Origin: Hawksworthiomyces lignivorus
Lineage: Eukaryota; Ascomycota; Sordariomycetes; Ophiostomatales; Ophiostomataceae
Assembly (NCBI GenBank): GCA_002917075.1
Contig: NTMA01000124.1
Coordinates: forward strand, 42,513 to 106,512
Length of the DNA: 64,000 bases
Direction of reading: 5' to 3'
Positions 11,501 through 22,852 of this stretch are shown here, in pieces (the first letter of the stretch is position 1; each line of letters starts with the position of its first letter). A model generated the notes under the pieces. It did not search any database. It was not told the origin of the DNA and worked only from the letters and a program-made list of their open reading frames with translations. A program made the translations under genes and the position numbers.

Positions 11501-12557
11501 TTGCTCTCACAATCACTGTCGCGATCAGCATTACTGCCACCATCTTCGTCATCGTCTTCGTCGTGACTGCTATTAGTCTGACAACGCAGATCTTGAAGAA
11601 TGGGATTAAGCCATTCTTCAACTGCTCTACGAGAACGAAACTTCGCATCAGCTCGATAGCGATGTGTGGCACGAGGGTCTTGGTTGTGGTGGATGACGCA
11701 AACGGCCCCCGTCGAGGCTCCATCGCTGCCCGAGGGCAACAGCTCACGGTGATCTAGTAGAGCATTTATTAATGTAGTCTTGCCAGCACCAGTGGCACCG
11801 GAGACGCCTACCCGAACACAAAATTTCTTTTGTTCTTTGCAAATAGACTCTTTTGTTGGGTAGTTAGCCATCGGTACGGGAGAGAAAACAAGGCTGAATG
11901 AAAGCACATAAAATACCTACCAAAATCTCTGATCCATTCTAGAGTCTTTTCAATGTCAACAGATTGTCGCAGGATCTCTACTAGCTTTTTGCCAGTGTAT
12001 ATTGCGTCTTGAACAGCTTCTTCAAGCACTTCTATCTGTCGCCTTGGCGGCCTGTCACTTTCGTTGGCCCACGGGTATGTGGGGACTGGTTGTAAACTGA
12101 GATCTTTCTGAGCATGGCCTGGCTCTTGGATTTCGACCTCTGGCACGCCTTGATAGTCCTTGGTGGTGGCAAGTTCATCATTTTGACTGCTTTGAGTCTC
12201 ATCTGCCGCAGTACTTGCCGCACCAGGCTCAGGATTCGGCGCATCAGACGGTCTTGGGATATCATTGCAGGTATGTGACTGAGCAGCAGGAATAACATGC
12301 TCCTTCTCCGCCACCAAAGCTTCTGTGTCAGACAGTCTCTGTGCAGCATTTATTACTAGGTCGCCGTCTAAATCTATGGTATTAGTTTCAGCAGCGTTGC
12401 CATCCTTAGCAACCTCTGGTATGAGGAGCTCCAGATTAGCTCTCTCTTCACTATGAACAGTCTCACCGTAAACCTCTGAATTCTCCTTGTGGATGGATGG
12501 AGGGTCGCTGTCCTTGAGGGTCACTTCGTCCATTATCAGAGCTAGCAATGTCAACAA
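8584..12557 (-). CDS. Large P-loop GTPase, SLIP-GC / dynamin-like, with basic C-terminal tail
   Basis: Six exons, 12557-11921, 11849-10731, 10631-10072, 9995-9703, 9639-9302 and 9203-8584, join in phase to about 1188 residues. The first intron could instead use a nearby alternative donor and acceptor. The N-terminal 210 residues are acidic and low in hydrophobics. The G domain follows with P-loop GVSGATGAGKTTLINALL and a G3-like DLPGLGD. It is followed by Asp/Glu-rich loops, a Lys/Glu coiled-coil stretch (NKLRNTKAQLANARKQEKEI) and a long helical region. The C-terminus has KPKRTYKRKAP and KSPKRRRGK, good nuclear-localisation or DNA-contact patches. The layout fits fungal relatives of nuclear GTPase SLIP-GC. 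The start could also be the second Met at 12533. A GTAAG inside exon 4 is not used, because the frame runs through it. Confidence 0.85.
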
Positions 12558-14511
12558 ATAGTAAAATTAATTGTAGATGTAAAAATGGTTCAAAGAGCTC
12601 GTAGCATGGCGATAGTTTTTGTTGTGCAGGGACCAAAAGGGCGTTTGCCAAATGTGCAGATCCGTGGTCAAAAATTACACTTAAGAAGGGCCTGAAAATA
12701 GGATAAGAGAAAAAGATTAGATAGACAATGGAGAGGAGAAAAAAAAAGACTCTCCTTGAAGCAGATTGTAGAAAAGATGGGTTCACGATAATAGTTATAG
12801 ATTTCTGGCTACGCGGACTGGAGCTGTTTACGTTTCGTGGTTGAAAGGGAGAAGAAGAAGAAAGTCTTCAGAAGGAAGAGGAATATCTTTTAAAAAGTAT
12901 TCATACGAAAGGACAAGAGAAGGGAGTGCACAGATGAGGCAGAAGGAGAAGGAAGTAGAGGACACGATTTCCTAATTAGGAAAGTAGAGAGGTTCATTCA
13001 TTAGGACATCAGTACGTATCACGTGTAAATACAGCAGAGAGAAGAGAGGTGGAGGAAAGAAGAGAGAGGAGCGCGTTGAAGATGGGCGCTGTGAAAGGTA
13101 CGAAGAATGGCTAAAGACCAAAGCCACAAGGGGAAAGATATGACATGGGTCGTGAAGTATTTTGCAAGAGGCTGCTAGATGGCCTATGACTGGCGAGAAC
13201 GAAAGTCAGGCTGCACATATGCCGTGCCCCGGGATCTGACATCTACAACAACTGAAGTTTAAATGTAATAACTAAAAGGAGGCTGAAATTAGAGTTCAGA
13301 ATGCAGAGGGCCGCGCTCTGAGGATTCCTACGAGAGTAATACTGAATGCTGAACCTCAGATTCGCTTCTCCCTCTTCTCCGTGACACTGTATGTTTCAAC
13401 GCTAGCTTGATTCAATTCTTCCTCCGACTTTGTCTCATTTTTTAGATTACATTTCTAGCTGGAGTTTTCTTTGTGAGATTTTTTCGGCTCAGCTCTCCAC
13501 AGAATTGGTCAATTACCAAGATGTCCAGATGAAGCGTGACCGGTGAAATTCGCGTGCGTTTGAATGTTCACCGTCTTTAGTTTGTTAACGGATGCCAGAT
13601 CATCTGGACTGCCAATGCATAATGCGAAAGCTTTTAATGCCTCAAAATAGCGAAAATTCAAGCGTCGCAGCGTAAGATAAATAGCCCTCGGTGCGATTGC
13701 GATGCCGATGACTCACTCCGAGCTCGCTCAATGTGTATGGTTGGTGAGCTTGTTGTTGTGGTGGTGATGATCAGCCGCGTCCGCTACCGTCAGAACATGA
13801 CCTAAGCCAAGAAGCTGCCCAGCATTGCTCAGCCAGCTGAGACGACAATAAATTTTCCATTGAGAATTTATTGGTAGGCTCTACACGGTAGGTTTGCTAA
13901 AGTACGCCGTAGTCAGCAACACAGCGCAAGCTTAATCGTCCGCCTAGCGGGTATGTCGGCTACCGGGAAAAACGGATCTGGGTGCAGTGAACGAGCAACT
14001 TGTTTTACATCTACTGATCTGGTGAGCGAGACATGGGCTAGAACTCGAAAAAATACAAAATGAAAGCAGTCGAGTCATATTGTTTTCTTTTTGTTTCAAA
14101 AGGTTCTTTCGTATCGGCATACGTGATATGCGATTGTCACCTCATTTCAAGCCATGTCCGGAGAGGCGCCGATGCATCAACACATTCATTCTCTCGGTTG
14201 CGGAGGGGAGGCCGACAGCTGTGATGTCACGCCATGTGGGACAGCAGAGAAATGGGTGAGATATAGCTAATGCCAGCTTCTTCAAGCTCGAACTTCATGA
14301 TCGTCATCTCTCACCACTAGTGCAGCCACCCACAGCTCGCTCTGGTCTAAAACCATATAAGAAGCTGGAGAGTCCGTTTCTGCGTTGCTTCAGGACCGAG
14401 TTCATTTCTCTTCTAGATTTTATTCTTCTTTCCTTTATTAAAATTACTTGAAACATCCATTGGACCACGTAATTGCTACAGGAATTGATTCTCACACTTG
14501 TACAACCGACC
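12558..14511. other. Long intergenic region, GTPase and enolase promoters
   Basis: Almost 2 kb between divergent gene starts, with no supported gene. About 12840-13110 is a purine-rich tract on the + strand (many GAA/GAG runs), meaning a CT-rich stretch upstream of the GTPase gene. Around 14340-14450 there are CT-rich blocks just before the enolase ATG, as in strongly expressed fungal promoters. Confidence 0.5.
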
Positions 14512-16026
14512 ATGATTACGAAGATCGTTGCATCGCAGCGACTTGATTCGCGTGGAAACCCGACCGTGCAGGTCATCCTCGAGACAGAACATGGTAAATA
14601 GCATTGAAGAAGACCATCAATTGATTCAAACAGCTTTGGGATTTCGTCTTTGCTAATGATTTTTCTTTTTCCTTTGTAGGGAAATTTCACGCGCTGGTCC
14701 CCTCTGGCGCCTCGACCGGCGCTCACGAGGCAGTGGAGCTTCGTGACAGCAACAAAGATGCATACGGCGGAAAGAGTGTCCTGCACGCTGTGCGCAACGT
14801 CAATGACGTAATTGCGCCGGCACTCATCGCTAAGGGGTTCGACCCGGCTTCTCAGCTCAAAGAAATCGACCAGTTCCTGTGCGATCTCGACGGCACCCCC
14901 AACAAGGGCAAGCTGGGCGCCAACGCCATCCTGGGCGTCAGCATGGCCTGCGCGCGGGCGGGCGCTGCAGCCCGCGGCATTCCACTCTACGAGTTCCTGC
15001 GCGCCGAGGCCGGTATCGCCGCTGGCCCAGAGCCGCCGTACGTGCTCCCGGTGCCATTTTTTAACGTGCTCAATGGCGGCGTGCACTCTGGCAACACGAT
15101 GGCCTTCCAGGAGATCATGCTGGCGCCGACGGGCGCCACGTCCTTCGCGGAGGCTATGCAGCTCGGGTCCGAGGTGTACCAGGCGCTCAAGAAGGTCATC
15201 ACCAAAAAGTTTGGCTCGCCCGCTACCGGCATCGGCGACGAGGGCGGCTTTGCACCGCCCATCACCACGCCCGAGGAGGCCTTTGACCTGCTGACTGCTG
15301 CTGTCGAGCAGTGCGGCCACACGGGGCGCATCCAGTTCGCCATGGACCCAGCGTCGTCCGAGTTCTTCACTGCCGCCAGCGCCACCTATGACACGGGCTT
15401 CAAGGACAAGCAGTCCAACGTGCTGAGCTCCGCCGAGATGCAGGCGCTCTACCACGGCCTCCTCGCCAAGTACCCCATCGTCCTGCTTGAGGACCCCTTC
15501 GCCGAGGACGACTGGCCCAGCTGGACTGCCTTCAACCAGGACTGCCCCGTCGAGCTGGTCGGCGACGACCTGCTTGTCACGAACGTCGAGCGCGTGCGCT
15601 TAGCACACGAGCGCAAGGCCTGCAACGCCATGCTGCTTAAGATCAACCAGATCGGAACCATCACGGAGTCCATTGAAGCGTGAGTTTCCCCTCCTCTCCC
15701 GCCCCTTGCTCCTCTGCAGAGGATGCTCCGAGTCGCAAGAGCATGCTGGCTAACCCCCTCTCTTTCCCCTTGCTAGAGCCAACCTCGCTTATAGCTTCGG
15801 CTGGGGTGTGTTTGTATCCCATCGCTCCGGCGAAACCACCGACGACTTCATCGCCGACATCACCGTTGCCCTCAACACGGGCCACCTCAAATCCGGTGCC
15901 CCTGCTCGCGGCGAGCGCGTCGCCAAGTACAACCGCCTCATGGACATTGAAGCTGAGCTCCAGGCAGCTGGAAAGCCGAGCCTGTACGCAGGCAAGAACT
16001 TCCGTCATCCTACCAAATCTGCCTGA
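14512..16026 (+). CDS. Enolase (phosphopyruvate hydratase), divergent form
   Basis: Converts 2-phosphoglycerate to phosphoenolpyruvate in glycolysis; cytosolic dimer. Three exons, 14512-14593, 14680-15679 and 15777-16026, join in phase to 443 residues. Active-site landmarks are all kept: SGASTG loop, NGGVHSGN (His), MAFQEI (Glu), GDEGGFAP, metal ligands in [20 protein letters not shown] and GDDL, Lys in [10 protein letters not shown], His in VSHRSGET, and [13 protein letters not shown]. The sequence departs from what I know of the usual fungal housekeeping enolase at the N-terminus ([18 protein letters not shown]) and C-terminus, and has insertions such as [12 protein letters not shown]. It is likely a second, specialised enolase rather than the only copy (inference). 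Confidence 0.93.
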
Positions 16027-16784
16027 GTGTGAGGTTTTGGGGAGTGGCGGCCTGTCTTATTGAGCCGCCTTTTAATTTAAGAGCTTGGTTTAGAGGAGCT
16101 CGGAGACTTTACATCAATTGCGTCTCTGTTTCGTAACAGCTGCATTTTTTTTAATATTATGGAAAAAAGTGTTTCTTCATAATTAAAACCTTCATTGTCT
16201 TCGAAATGTGTTTGACACTTTCGTGTGAATCATAATTTGTGCCCCTGCGTACAACCTTACGCTTTTCTCTGAAGCCAGAATTTACCCATGCATCAAGTGA
16301 TTAATATGTTCAACTTTGAGGTCGAGTACTAAAGTTGTATTTTTTTTTTGTCTTTTCCCGTCCTCCTTGACGTCATTATTCAATGAATCAATTCACCATT
16401 TGCCATTTTGCTCGTATTAATTTGTTCGAAACCCTGATAATTCCACACCCAACAGCCCAAAAGCCATTTTTTCCCGTAGCAAGACATGGAATTTTGAGAA
16501 AATATGGCAGATTTGAGAATGGTAATATGGGTACCAAAAAATTGGCAGGGAGTGCGTATAGCGGGTTGTGAGTAAGGACTTGAAAGCATTACCTTCATAC
16601 AAGGTTGCTCTAGGAAGTCATATTCTGTGGTAGACCGAACAGGGGCCTTCGAAATGATCTATAGATTTTTTTTCTTTAGCAGTCTGCCGAAGTAACAAAA
16701 TGCACATCAATTTCATTAAGTAAACCAAACATAAGACCAACCCCGCCAGGAAAGCCGCCCACGGCCTTTCCAAGACTCCTGCTC
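16027..16784. other. Intergenic between convergent genes
   Basis: AT-rich 3' flank of the enolase gene and of the secreted-protein gene. It contains several T or A runs; no coding frame with recognisable features and no RNA gene were seen. Confidence 0.5.
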
Positions 16785-17828
16785 TCATAGACTGTCCTCT
16801 GCATCATCGCTGATCGTACTTGTCCCGCCGCCCTGGGCCTCGGCTACTACTCGCGTCCGCTCAATGCGCCCGGCTGTGTCCATGTAGATCCAGCTGATGA
16901 CATCGATTCCCGGAAATGGCGTGTAGATGTACTGCATCTCGTACATTTTGGGCTGCCCGTCTACCGAGATTGTGCGGTTATGTCCCCCGAACGTCATGTC
17001 GCGCGAGTAGTAACCCACCTGCTTTCGGCCTGTCTCCCGCCCGTCGTTGTCCAGGAACACGTCGTACAGCGTCCCATTTTGGCTGAGCACCCGGTTCGTA
17101 TGTGTATGCCCACTGTAATCGTTGACGCTGTACATGATGTTGTGTTGTAAGTTGTAGTCAGAGCCGTAGTCAGCGCCAACTTCGCTGCTGGTACTAGTAC
17201 TGCTGCTGCCACTACTCGCCGCCCGCCGTGCATGCGGCGCACGCTTGTCTCCCACGGGGCGTGGCGACAGAGGTCCCGTGGGGTTCCCGTCCGCATCAAC
17301 TGGCTGCGTGAGGCTACCCACGGTCGAGTTAATGATCTTGTTGACGTCTTGTCCCAGCGTGGCCACAATGGGATTCAAATCGATCGAATGCAACACGTCG
17401 TTGACCATCTCAACTACATTCTCCAGCCGTGCCTCCAGTTCCACTTTGGCTGAGATGTTCTGGATCGTCAGCTTTACACGGTTGATGGACGCATCCACGC
17501 CCGCGGTAAAGTGCAGCAGCTTTAGCACCTGCGCATCCAAGTTGACCTTAGCCGTGATATTATCGACTTCAATGTCTATCTCGCCCACGTACACTGAAGC
17601 GTTGAGGTAGACATCTGGCTCGGCGATAAGATCCCCAGCAGGAGACGGCGTGTCAGCTGTCTCATAGACAGCCGACTCTGGATCTCCTCTCTGTTGGAGG
17701 TTGTATCCTATGTAGCCGTCATTGATGCTGCCTCCGCTCTCCTCATCTCCGCCTCCGCCATGATCCTGAGTCAGAACTGCACCCACATACAACAAGGCCA
17801 CAGAAAGGCACGAGGTTAGAGGTCGCAT
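16785..17828 (-). CDS. Secreted protein A of a homologous head-to-head pair
   Basis: Single exon. The ATG at 17828 starts a clean signal peptide (MRPLTSCLSVALLYVGAVLTQ); an upstream in-frame ATG at 17876 would add a poor leader. About 347 residues. A Gly/Glu-rich linker leads to a conserved block (about residues 75-175) with VGEIDIEVDNITAKVNLDAQ, KLTIQNISAKVELEARLENV and HSIDLNPIVATL, homologous to the gene at 19263. After a Ser-rich basic linker (KRAPHARRAASSGSSS) comes a second part rich in Tyr and aromatic strands (GHTHTNRVLSQNGTLYDVFL, YIYTPFPGIDVISWIYMD), which looks like a beta-rich C-terminal domain. Many N-glycosylation sequons. No known enzyme motif. Unrecognised family; a wall-associated role is only a guess. 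Confidence 0.75.
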   Translation of the reverse strand: MRPLTSCLSVALLYVGAVLTQDHGGGGDEESGGSINDGYIGYNLQQRGDPESAVYETADTPSPAGDLIAEPDVYLNASVYVGEIDIEVDNITAKVNLDAQVLKLLHFTAGVDASINRVKLTIQNISAKVELEARLENVVEMVNDVLHSIDLNPIVATLGQDVNKIINSTVGSLTQPVDADGNPTGPLSPRPVGDKRAPHARRAASSGSSSTSTSSEVGADYGSDYNLQHNIMYSVNDYSGHTHTNRVLSQNGTLYDVFLDNDGRETGRKQVGYYSRDMTFGGHNRTISVDGQPKMYEMQYIYTPFPGIDVISWIYMDTAGRIERTRVVAEAQGGGTSTISDDAEDSL

Positions 17829-19262
17829 TTTAATCTGATAGAAGAAAAATAAAAAAAAAGTAGAAGAAGGATTCAAACACGACTGAAATCTTGGGGGAGT
17901 AAGGAAAGACTGAGAAGTAAAAGAGACGCTTTAAAGACAAATATGTTTTATGGAAGCCGAAGACACTAAGGCAAACATTTCTTTCTGGCTATGGTAGCTA
18001 AATTGACGATGATATTCCTTCATCGATCTTTACCAACAAGCGCCCAGTACCAATTTGCTGTGAAAGTAGATTAGTTTGAAACAAGAAATGCTGTTCTAGG
18101 TACTATCGATATTGTCAGAGGACGTCTTAATCAAATTTTCTTTTATTAATTTTCTTTTGGCCGGTCTCCCGACGTGAGGAGCGAGAACACAGTCTTGTCT
18201 ACCTGCGGTGGCCGGAATATCCAAGAAGCTAGTAACACACAGAGCCGGTAAACCTTTCTCACGGAGTAAAAGCTCCTACATTATCGTTAACAGAGGAAGC
18301 TGCTAATACTCCACTCTAGATATTGGGGGAAGAGCATGAAGGATGTTCGGTGATGGGATCATGACAACATAACGCTTAGAAAACAGGTTTCTTTCTTTTT
18401 GCCAATCCGTATTTCTCCCCTGTTTCTAATGGGACCTTAATGGATTGCACCGCAATTCAAGATATCATTGTGATATAGCTCTATATGGATGTGATTTATT
18501 ATTCCGGCTTGGGCTGTTTTTAGTGTCCTTCTCAGCTCTAAAATGGCATGTTAATTCGCTTCAGAATCTGTTAAATCCCATGTTCAACTACGAGCACATT
18601 CACTGGCGATTAATGTAGCTTTGTGCCGCACCACCTACAAATTGCAAGTGTAATTATTAATTCAATGCTTACAACAGCCTTGTCAACGCGTCATATTCGC
18701 AATGAACACTGCAGATTGTCATAACGATTGTCTGGTCAAATATTTTGTATTGAAGTCCATTTCATACTTCCATATTTCTGCAATCGTATCTGGAACTCCG
18801 CACTGTAAAAATTAATCGAACAACCCAGATGCCCTTCTAAAAATGCGAAACGAAGGGCTAGTTACTGGTTTCTCCCTTTCTTCTACCCAATCTGCGCGTT
18901 CTAAATCTCAGAAATGTAAATGACATCTGCTTAAACCAGCTCGACGGATCTCCGTCCCCCTTCTATCTGCAATTTTCTTGATTAAATCAAAGCAAGATTT
19001 CTTCTTAATTTTGCACCTAGAATCCATATTTGCACAATCTCTCCACTGTAGAAGTTTGGTTTAATATCATTATCATACTTTGGATCTTTTAGAGTCACTG
19101 ATTGCCACCTGAGTGCTTCACATTTTCCTTCGTCAATTGAAACTGTTTTACTTTTTATTGTCGCTACTTTAGTTTTGGCCGTAAATGACGAGAACCCAAC
19201 GCATTCTAGCTGAGGCCTTACAAATGAAGACAGGAGACGTTTTTGTCTCCTTCTTTAGGACC
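17829..19262. promoter_or_regulatory. Shared divergent promoter of the secreted-protein pair
   Basis: About 1.4 kb of AT-rich DNA between two homologous genes that point away from each other. I see no gene in it. It is a natural place for joint regulation of the pair. CT-rich blocks lie just before the + strand start. Confidence 0.55.
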
Positions 19263-20267
19263 ATGATTTTTCTCGTCCTCTGTCTGTCTTTTGTCGCAGC
19301 GCAGACGGTCTCGCCGCTACAAGTCGCATCTCCTACGTCTGGCATAGCACCGACGCCAGCACCACCAGAAAGAACAGGAAGCGATACTAGTCCAACATCT
19401 TCTCAACCCGCGGCTTCCAGCCCGGCAGCTTCAAGCACAAACACAGGAAGCTCATTCGTGTCATCTTCTGCCTCGACGAACAGAGAAAGTGATGGAGGCA
19501 GTGGTGGTGGTAGTTCGCCAACGCTATCAGCTCCATCTACTTCCTCGACACCTCCAGACGTCCTGCTCAAGGTTCCGAATCTATCTGTTGGCAAGATCGA
19601 GCTCGACGTTGATGACCTTCAAGCCGAAGTAAACTTGGCCGCCGAGGTTGCCAACCTCGTGTCCATCAATGCTGGGGTTCAAGTCGGCGTCTCCAAGATC
19701 AACATCACCATCGCTGACGTGGAGGCCGAGCTTGAACTGATCATTCGTCTGGGCCACCTGGTCGATATTGTTAACAGGACGCTGGCGTCGCTTGACTTGA
19801 ACCCGCTGCTGATAAACATTCTGAACACGGCCACAGATGTTGTCGACAACGTCGTCGCAGAGGTAGACAGCCTGCTGGGCTCCATCGTGAGAGGCGGCAC
19901 ACGCCTCAACTACATCATTGACAACCTTGGCAACATTGTCCAGGAAGTGGTCTCAGATGTGGGCACAATCCTTTCGTCTATCGTGGGAAATTACCAGGAC
20001 AATATGACATTCACCGGAGAGACAAAGCAACTCGGTAACGGCTTGGTACAGAAGACGTACAACTATTCTCCCCTTGGCGCCCTAGTAAACATTATTTTCA
20101 ACGGCTTAGGTCAGATTGTGCAAGCAACAGTAGCCAAGAGCAGCGGTGGCGGTTCATCTGGTGGAGGCAACGGGGCAGGTGGAGGATCGTCATCTTCAAT
20201 CAGTGCAGTACCACCATCGTCTCCGCCTCCAGCACAACCAACGTCTTCGGCATCCGTACAATCATGA
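19263..20267 (+). CDS. Secreted protein B of the homologous pair, Ser/Gly/Pro-rich ends
   Basis: The ATG at 19263 (context ggaccATGa) starts the signal peptide MIFLVLCLSFVAAQ; an in-frame ATG at 19185 would add 26 residues before it. About 334 residues. After a Ser/Thr/Pro-rich stalk there is a block (about residues 100-225) with VGKIELDVDDLQAEVNLAAE, SKINITIADVEAELELIIRL and ASLDLNPLLINIL, which lines up with the block in protein A (shared pattern: DV-N/D-x-AxVNL, then DLNP). A strand-rich segment (MTFTGETKQLGNGLVQKTYN) and a GGGSSGGGN / PPSSPPPAQPTS tail follow. It lacks protein A's large aromatic C-terminal region, although the short MTF...YNYSPLGALVNIIF part may be its counterpart. No enzyme motif; function unknown. 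Confidence 0.72.
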   Translation: MIFLVLCLSFVAAQTVSPLQVASPTSGIAPTPAPPERTGSDTSPTSSQPAASSPAASSTNTGSSFVSSSASTNRESDGGSGGGSSPTLSAPSTSSTPPDVLLKVPNLSVGKIELDVDDLQAEVNLAAEVANLVSINAGVQVGVSKINITIADVEAELELIIRLGHLVDIVNRTLASLDLNPLLINILNTATDVVDNVVAEVDSLLGSIVRGGTRLNYIIDNLGNIVQEVVSDVGTILSSIVGNYQDNMTFTGETKQLGNGLVQKTYNYSPLGALVNIIFNGLGQIVQATVAKSSGGGSSGGGNGAGGGSSSSISAVPPSSPPPAQPTSSASVQS

Positions 20268-20569
20268 TGGACTTCGAAATGCAAGTACATGGAGAAAAAT
20301 CCAAAGGTAGTAATTTTTTTATAATTATATTACATTTGCTCTTTTTGTCTTGTGATATTGTATGTTGTAGTGGGAAATCGGACAATGTAATGGATTCTAA
20401 GTTTTGGAGCATCAGTGAGGTACTTAGAGACTATTAATATGATAAATACTAGAAATAATAGTTTTTCTCGTATGGCCATTGGTTTTACAATTTTGGCTTA
20501 GAACATCTAAGTAATAACCCTATCCTACTTCCCCAAAAGAAGGCGAGAATTGGTAAATCTCTATTGATT
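20268..20569. other. Short intergenic between convergent genes
   Basis: About 300 bp of AT-rich sequence holding the 3' ends of the secreted-protein gene and the amidohydrolase gene. Nothing else seen. Confidence 0.5.
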
Positions 20570-22012
20570 TTAGAAGGTATCGTTCCGTAACTCTTTGGCT
20601 TGAATGCCATCGCGCCAGACACTCCGGATGTTAAGAGTAGCATCAATGTCATCTAAAGGATTTCCTTCGACCAGAACCAGATCTGCCTTGAGTCCTGGGG
20701 CGATTTTTCCTCGATCCTGCCAACCAAATAGCTTGGCGGTTAATGCCGTTCCTGCGTGGAGTGCCTCTTCAGGCGAGAAGCCACATTCCTTGACAAGTAG
20801 ATACAGCTCGTGGTGGAAGGTCACACCCCATGCTGTTCCTAAACCCGGCCCAGCCGAGTCAGAGCCGCTGAGAATAGTCAGTACTGCATCATAAATCGTG
20901 CTTTGGCCGGTTTTTGATATTCCGTCACTTACACAATAATTGGTACTCCTTCGGCTTTCAGTCTCCGGACCGTGTCATAAGCATGCTGCACCGTTGCCCC
21001 TTTCTTAGCAAATCCCATACACTGGCACAGCTTCGCACGTCCCGGTTCCGCCAACTTGCTTTTCACTCGATCATCATTTGCGTATCGTTTCCCTGCCTTT
21101 GACCCCTCTTCTGTTAGGCTTCCTAGCAAAGCCAACGTCGGATTGCACCATGCCCCGGCATCCTTGTACGCGTTTATGATCTCTTGGCTGGGCGGCTCGT
21201 CAATGAACGTGTGCGCCAACCCGTTGATACCGAACGAAAGCATCTCAAGCGTATCCGCTTGCCCAAAGCAGTGTGCGACGGCAACACGCCCTGCCGCTTT
21301 TGTTGCAGCAATGACGGCCCTCTGGATGTCAGAAGTTGGTTTTGGCAGGTCTAGCCCTACGGCCGCCCCAGACTCGTGCATCAGTTTGGTATAGTCTCCC
21401 CCGCCGACAGGCGACAGGTTGTGAGCGACATAGGCTCTAGCATCCGCAGGAGAAGTGAGCTTCGGCCAGGTTGCGATGTCAGCGGCCGTCTAGAAGACCT
21501 CAGGGTTAGTCTGCTGTAGCTTTGGAAGAGTCTTTTCCAAGCAACATGTCAAATACCTCGTCGCTCTTGTCATGTGCTGTCACCACAGCCATTGGCCAAC
21601 CACCCTCGACAGTCGCCGCTAGGCCGGCCGCTTTGTAATCGGCTGCCTCGTCCTTCTTTTCCGCGGCAATTGCCTTCAACTTGTGTACGTTGGCTGTTTC
21701 ATTATGCATATCCATGATAGTGGTAATGCCGAACTTAAGAGACTGGTAGAGCGCAAGCTCTTGGCCCTTGTCGGCGTGAATATGAGCGTCAATGAAGCCA
21801 GGGACTACAGTATGGCCCGGTTTTGCAAAGATGCTAGCACTGCCGTCGGCCGGCGGCGGGCCGACTGACACGGAGCTGATAAGGCCGTTCTTAACAATCA
21901 CATGTCCAAATTCGATAATATCAACTCCGGTGTAGATGCGCACTTCAGAAATAATGAAATCGTTCTCTGCCATCGTGAAAACTATTGTGGCGCTGTCGGG
22001 TATACTGTTCAA
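20570..22012 (-). CDS. Metal-dependent amidohydrolase (imidazolonepropionase-like)
   Basis: Hydrolase of the amidohydrolase superfamily with a TIM barrel and metal centre; substrate unknown. Three exons, 22012-21557, 21489-20933 and 20867-20570, join in phase to 436 residues. A second Met at 21973 (MAENDFIISEVRIYTG) may be the true start. Seen in order: N-terminal beta domain, the HxH metal motif in VVPGFIDAHIHAD, FGITTIMDMH, VAVAHCFG and GINGLAHTF (metal His positions), PIIVGSDSAGPG with the metal Asp, then GFSPEEALHAGTALTAKLFG and GLKADLVLVEGNPLDD, the standard end of the family. No signal peptide. It points away from the Zn2Cys6 gene at 22853, so the two share a promoter region. Confidence 0.88.
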
Positions 22013-22852
22013 GTTGAAGGAGCATTATGAACCATCTTGCCCTTCTGTGCCTTTGGATTATTATATACCTCCGGGAAGAACTGAGACCCCCTATTTTTAT
22101 TTTCTGAAGCCTGTGTAAATGTGCAGTCAAGCATGGCGGACTACAGCTGTCGGACTCTAGTCTCCTTCATTACCGCCTACGACCACGCCAAAGTACACGA
22201 ACAGACGGCCAACCATCCCCCTAGTCGTAAGTAAAAGCACAAAGCGTGGAATACATTCAACATAGTTCTCCACAAACCTGCATGGCATGGTCTTGCAGTT
22301 CTCAAGCCTAAAGGCCAACGGAGACGGGATCTTACACAGCTTTTCGTGCTCATGAGTTCAAAGATGTCTAAATTGCCAGCGCATGCTTACATATCTCCTA
22401 AATCGAAGGGTACATAAATTATGTACTTGGCATCAGTGCGACCCACCTGAGAAAGCCGCCAGGACCGACAAATGGCCCCACAATTCCCGACATGTCCGAC
22501 GACGCGAGTTGTGTCCCCAATAGCTTGCTCCCTGCTTTGAAATAACTTTGAATCTACATTCAGGTAGGCTAGAATCCCGCTCTTTGCACAGCAGGCTTCA
22601 ATCGAACTCAATGCACAACTGCTTTCTAAGAAAGAAGACAAATCTCTCACTCAGACCAAAATTCTAACTTTCCGTCAATACTGCTCTAGTATATATCTCG
22701 ACAACAGGTATGGCGGGAAAACAGACACATAGTCCGAAAAACATAATTCTGAAGATCATGCTATTTTCTCCACTCCACTAACTAGATGTTCTGCGGTTTG
22801 TGCAGCTGAGGATAGTTATTCTGCCACCAGCCCGACACAGACCGCTGCAACA
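22013..22852. promoter_or_regulatory. Divergent promoter region, amidohydrolase / transcription factor
   Basis: 840 bp between two gene starts. Small open frames here have no family features. I take it as promoter DNA for both genes. Confidence 0.5.

Noticed and set aside
14304..15455. Long minus-strand open frame opposite enolase
   Set aside because: It is a shadow of the GC-rich enolase coding strand; it has no motif and low-complexity composition.
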